NCBI RefSeq assembly: GCF_009870125.1 | Contig: NC_046683.1 | Coordinates: forward strand, 51,661,869-51,725,868 | Direction of reading: 5' to 3' | DNA: 64,000 bases | Origin: Drosophila pseudoobscura | Lineage: Eukaryota > Arthropoda > Insecta > Diptera > Drosophilidae | Part shown: positions 62,146 through 64,000 of the stretch, piece after piece | Numbering within the stretch: position 1 is the stretch's first letter | Layout: each line of letters opens with the position of its first letter | Notes under the pieces: model-generated | What the model saw: the letters and a program-made list of their open reading frames with translations, nothing else | Databases searched by the model: none | What the model was told of the DNA's origin: nothing | Made by a program: the position numbers and the translations under genes

Positions 62146-63818
62146 CAGTCAGCACAACATTTATTCGGACACTCGTCTATGTCAACTTTCTTTATAAATA
62201 ACTTGAAAAGTATTTAAGTTTGACAAAAAATTTTTATTTCATTATGAACATGGATATTATTACTACTAATTTCAAAACTAAAAACAAAAAAAAACTTCTT
62301 TGGCGTATCAAAAAAAATTAAAAGTATCAAAAAAGCCACTTTTTTACGCACAACAATTATTCGGACACTTTATATTTTGTACGAAAAAAACTTATTGTCC
62401 CCAATTTTTTCTGATTTCAATATTTGGTGGGGCCGCCCTTAGCTTCAATAACAGCTTTTAGACGTCGGGGCATACTTTTTACCAAATGATTGGTTTCATT
62501 TGGATCAATTTTCTCCAATTTCGTCATCAGACCCGTTTTAAGGATTTCCTTGGAGGAAATTTTATGTTTCCTAATTTTTTTTTCTAGCAAATCCCAAACA
62601 TGCTCTATGGCGTTCAGATCTGGTGACTACGGCGGCGTTTTTAACTGCTTGCACTGATACAACAGCCATTCTTGGACCAAAAACGAGGTATTTTTGGGGT
62701 CATTGTCTTGTTGAAACAAGAAATGCATCGCTTTAAGACCCAATTTTTCGACACTCGCCATTGAATTGTCAGTCAAAATTTTCTTGTAGATGTGTTTGTC
62801 CATCTTGGTCTCAATAAACACCATTTGCCCAGGTCCAGCTGCTGCTATACACCCCCAAACCATTACATTTCCACCGCCATGCTTCACTTCATTTCCGATG
62901 TGAACAAAAAAAAAAGATTGGAGTTCGCAAAACTTCACTTAAATAAGACAGATTCTTTTTTGGAGAGTGTTATATTTAATGAGGAGTCTAAATATAATAT
63001 ATTCGGACATGATGGACCATCCAAAGTATGGAGAAAGGATAATCAAGCCATGAAAGAGAAAGACCTCATCCCAACAGTGAAGCATGGCGGTGGAAATGTA
63101 ATGGTTTGGGGGTGTATAGCAGCAGCTGGACCTGGGCAAATGGTGTTTATTGAGACCAAGATGGACAAACACATCTACAAGAAAATTTTGACTGACAATT
63201 CAATGGCGAGTGTCGAAAAATTGGGTCTTAAAGCGATGCATTTCTTGTTTCAACAAGACAATGACCCCAAAAATACCTCGTTTTTGGTCCAAGAATGGCT
63301 GTTGTATCAGTGCAAGCAGTTAAAAACGCCGCCGTAGTCACCAGATCTGAACGCCATAGAGCATGTTTGGGATTTGCTAGAAAAAAAAATTAGGAAACAT
63401 AAAATTTCCTCCAAGGAAATCCTTAAAACGGGTCTGATGACGAAATTGGAGAAAATTGATCCAAATGAAACCAATCATTTGGTAAAAAGTATGCCCCGAC
63501 GTCTAAAAGCTGTTATTGAAGCTAAGGGCGGCCCCACCAAATATTGAAATCAGAAAAAATTGGGGACAATAAGTTTTTTTCGTACAAAATATAGAGTGTC
63601 CGAATAATTGTTGTGCGTAAAAAAGTGGCTTTTTTGATACTTTTAATTTTTTTTGATACGCCAAAGAAGTTTTTTTTTGTTTTTAGTTTTGAAATTAGTA
63701 GTAATAATATCCATGTTCATAATGAAATAAAAATTTTTTGTCAAACTTAAATACTTTTCAAGTTATTTATAAAGAAAGTTGACATAGACGAGTGTCCGAA
63801 TAAATGTTGTGCTGACTG
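62146..63818. mobile_element. Palindromic (fold-back) Tc1-like transposon
   Basis: The element is flanked by TA on both sides (62144-62145 and 63819-63820), the Tc1/mariner target duplication. Its ends begin CAGTCAGCACAACATTTATT. The left arm 62146-62888 and right arm 63076-63818 are 743-bp inverted copies, matching base for base as far as checked except at 62370/63594. A 187-bp unique centre lies between them. The right arm plus centre encode the C-terminal part of a Tc1-type transposase. The left arm is an inverted copy of the same 3' portion, so the normal 5' half of the element is missing. Confidence 0.92.
62889..63547 (+). pseudogene. Tc1-type transposase, truncated and broken
   Basis: The frame reads an ESVIFNEESKYNIFGHDG block, HGGGNVMVWGCIAAAGPGQ, and FQQDNDPKNTS, typical of Tc1 DDE transposases. 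It is interrupted by TAG at 63335-63337, in the place of the Tyr usually found in PPYSPDLN, and resumes with SPDLNAIEHVWDLL to a natural stop at 63547. The N-terminal DNA-binding part is absent. The usual first catalytic Asp appears to be Glu. The protein is therefore not functional. Confidence 0.85.
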
Positions 63819-64000
63819 TATGCATTAGATAGGCATGTTTCGACATGAGCATACAATCTTGTAACTATAAAATCTGTTCCATTGGTTTTTTTTTTAATGA
63901 CTCTTTCTCCTGCTTTTTACCTATTTAGAATAAATGTAATATACAATATATTACAAACATCTCATCAATTCCCACCATTCGAAATATTTTATTCTTCATA
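63819..64000. other. Flank after the transposon
   Basis: AT-rich sequence with no feature that I can name. Confidence 0.5.

Overview
The window looks like Drosophila nuclear DNA, most likely from the obscura species group. Evidence: short introns of about 55-70 bp, orthologues of fly genes in compact multi-exon form (haywire/XPB, Enhancer of zeste, Ctf8, a CNEP1R1 homologue, a CYRI/FAM49 homologue), typical fly core-promoter motifs, and two copies of a dispersed repeat that I associate with obscura-group genomes. All gene models were spliced by eye from GT/GC-AG signals, reading frame and remembered family sequences. No similarity search was run.

Layout. 1-21 kb: no convincing coding exon except one candidate first exon at 18.8 kb on the minus strand; it looks like intergenic or long-intron DNA with many simple repeats. 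21.3-23.2 kb: a single-exon M20 (CNDP-type) dipeptidase relative whose metal and catalytic residues are replaced. 24.9-26.3 kb (minus): a secreted glycine-rich protein and a half-length UNC93-like transporter. 27.7-33.7 kb: five small four-helix membrane protein genes (four minus, one plus) with shared exon lengths, resembling the DUF4728/Pasiflora type. 33.7-35.4 kb: AT-rich spacer with diverged repeats and a 36-bp perfect palindrome. 35.4-39.3 kb (plus): haywire lies entirely inside the first intron of Ctf8. 39.3-42.5 kb (minus): E(z). 42.8-43.4 kb (plus): the CNEP1R1 homologue, divergent from E(z). 43.8-44.1 kb (plus): a small secreted peptide gene. 45.4-60.1 kb (minus): CYRI with a 10-kb first intron, and a Pro/Gln/Tyr-rich secreted protein gene nested on the opposite strand in its second intron. 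61.5-63.8 kb: a tandem duplication of the AT-rich repeat and a palindromic, dead Tc1-like transposon.

Themes. The conserved genes are nuclear or housekeeping (DNA repair/TFIIH, sister-chromatid cohesion, Polycomb silencing, nuclear-envelope lipid control, Rac1 control). Between them sit rapidly evolving, probably tissue-specific genes (pseudo-dipeptidase, tetraspan cluster, secreted proteins). Two neighbouring genes need GC-AG introns to keep frame. The most unusual items are the pseudoenzyme, the haywire-in-Ctf8 nesting with a switchable start codon, the tetraspan cluster with exact intron loss or gain and lysine-rich tails, and the near-perfect 743-bp-arm transposon palindrome.
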